From positions 14,647 through 78,646 of the forward strand of contig JAYVQG010000110.1 of NCBI GenBank assembly GCA_043757025.1: a stretch of 64,000 bases of DNA, in the 5' to 3' direction. Origin of the DNA: Limnoglobus sp043757025. GTDB taxonomy: Bacteria > Planctomycetota > Planctomycetia > Gemmatales > Gemmataceae. The translations under genes were made by a program, and so were the position numbers. Within the stretch, counting starts at the first letter, position 1, and every line of letters begins with the position of its first letter. Shown here piece after piece: positions 63,946 through 64,000 of the stretch. Below the pieces are notes generated by a model. That model had not been told where the DNA came from and made no database searches. It saw only the letters and a list, made by a program, of their open reading frames with translations.

Positions 63946-64000
63946 TTATGGAATTCTCGACAGTTGGGTTAAATTCCGTGTCTGACCGGGACGCATGTGT

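Noticed and set aside
63658..63972. 104-codon plus-strand open frame at the right edge
   Set aside because: Antisense to the clear FGE-sulfatase fragment.

Overview
The window reads as a chromosomal piece of a planctomycete of the Gemmata type. The evidence is: high-GC coding sequence; an EF-Tu whose switch I departs from the usual bacterial form; a protein with a TIGR02996-like repeat-companion region and leucine-rich repeats; DUF1501, WD40-like, formylglycine-generating-enzyme and caspase-like proteins; Minf_1886-family and RicT proteins; and two exosortase loci. Genus and species cannot be fixed from the sequence alone.

Layout. 1-11.3 kb: partial WD40-like protein, purC, an FHA protein and a 1332-residue orphan, purN, a Tat-exported cupin-like protein and dnaK. 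11.3-14.6 kb: pheA, whose last 222 bp occur twice because an AT-rich EcoRV-type restriction-modification cassette sits between the two copies. 14.6-21 kb: an exosortase/exopolysaccharide operon (exosortase, Wzz/BY-kinase-like protein, EpsI-like protein, initiating sugar transferase, GT2) ending in a peroxiredoxin-like gene that reads through an in-frame TGA at a UxxC site, followed by a hairpin of bacterial SECIS geometry. 21-25.7 kb: purine nucleoside phosphorylase and a run of housekeeping or conserved hypothetical genes.

25.8-41.5 kb is an ancient translation/transcription block in the order tRNA-Thr, -Tyr, -Gly, -Thr, tuf, tRNA-Trp, secE, nusG, rplK, rplA, rplJ, rplL, rpoB, rpoC. A long hairpin separates rplL from rpoB, and an array of repeats and hairpins separates rpoB from rpoC. 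Just after rpoC, where rpsL-rpsG-fusA commonly follows, there is a second island: a small membrane protein and a secreted trypsin-like protease. It is bounded by a second, diverged copy of the rpoC tail and terminator. 43.9-52.7 kb: DUF1501 protein, tRNA-Arg, caspase-like protein, a di-cysteine-rich small protein, an amidohydrolase remnant, a HEAT-repeat metalloprotease and a double alpha/beta hydrolase. 52.7-63.5 kb: a second polysaccharide locus (three GT4 enzymes, a lyase-like protein, hexapeptide acyltransferase, O-antigen-ligase-like protein, VanZ-like protein, second exosortase). The right edge carries a broken FGE-sulfatase domain.

Most notable are (i) two unrelated gene cassettes that both sit behind a duplicated 3' end of a core gene, (ii) a probable selenocysteine-containing SelU/PRXL2-like protein whose recoding signal is visible, and (iii) an EcoRV/M.EcoRV-like pair in a planctomycete. 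All family assignments come from reading motifs and remembered family sequences; no database search was run.
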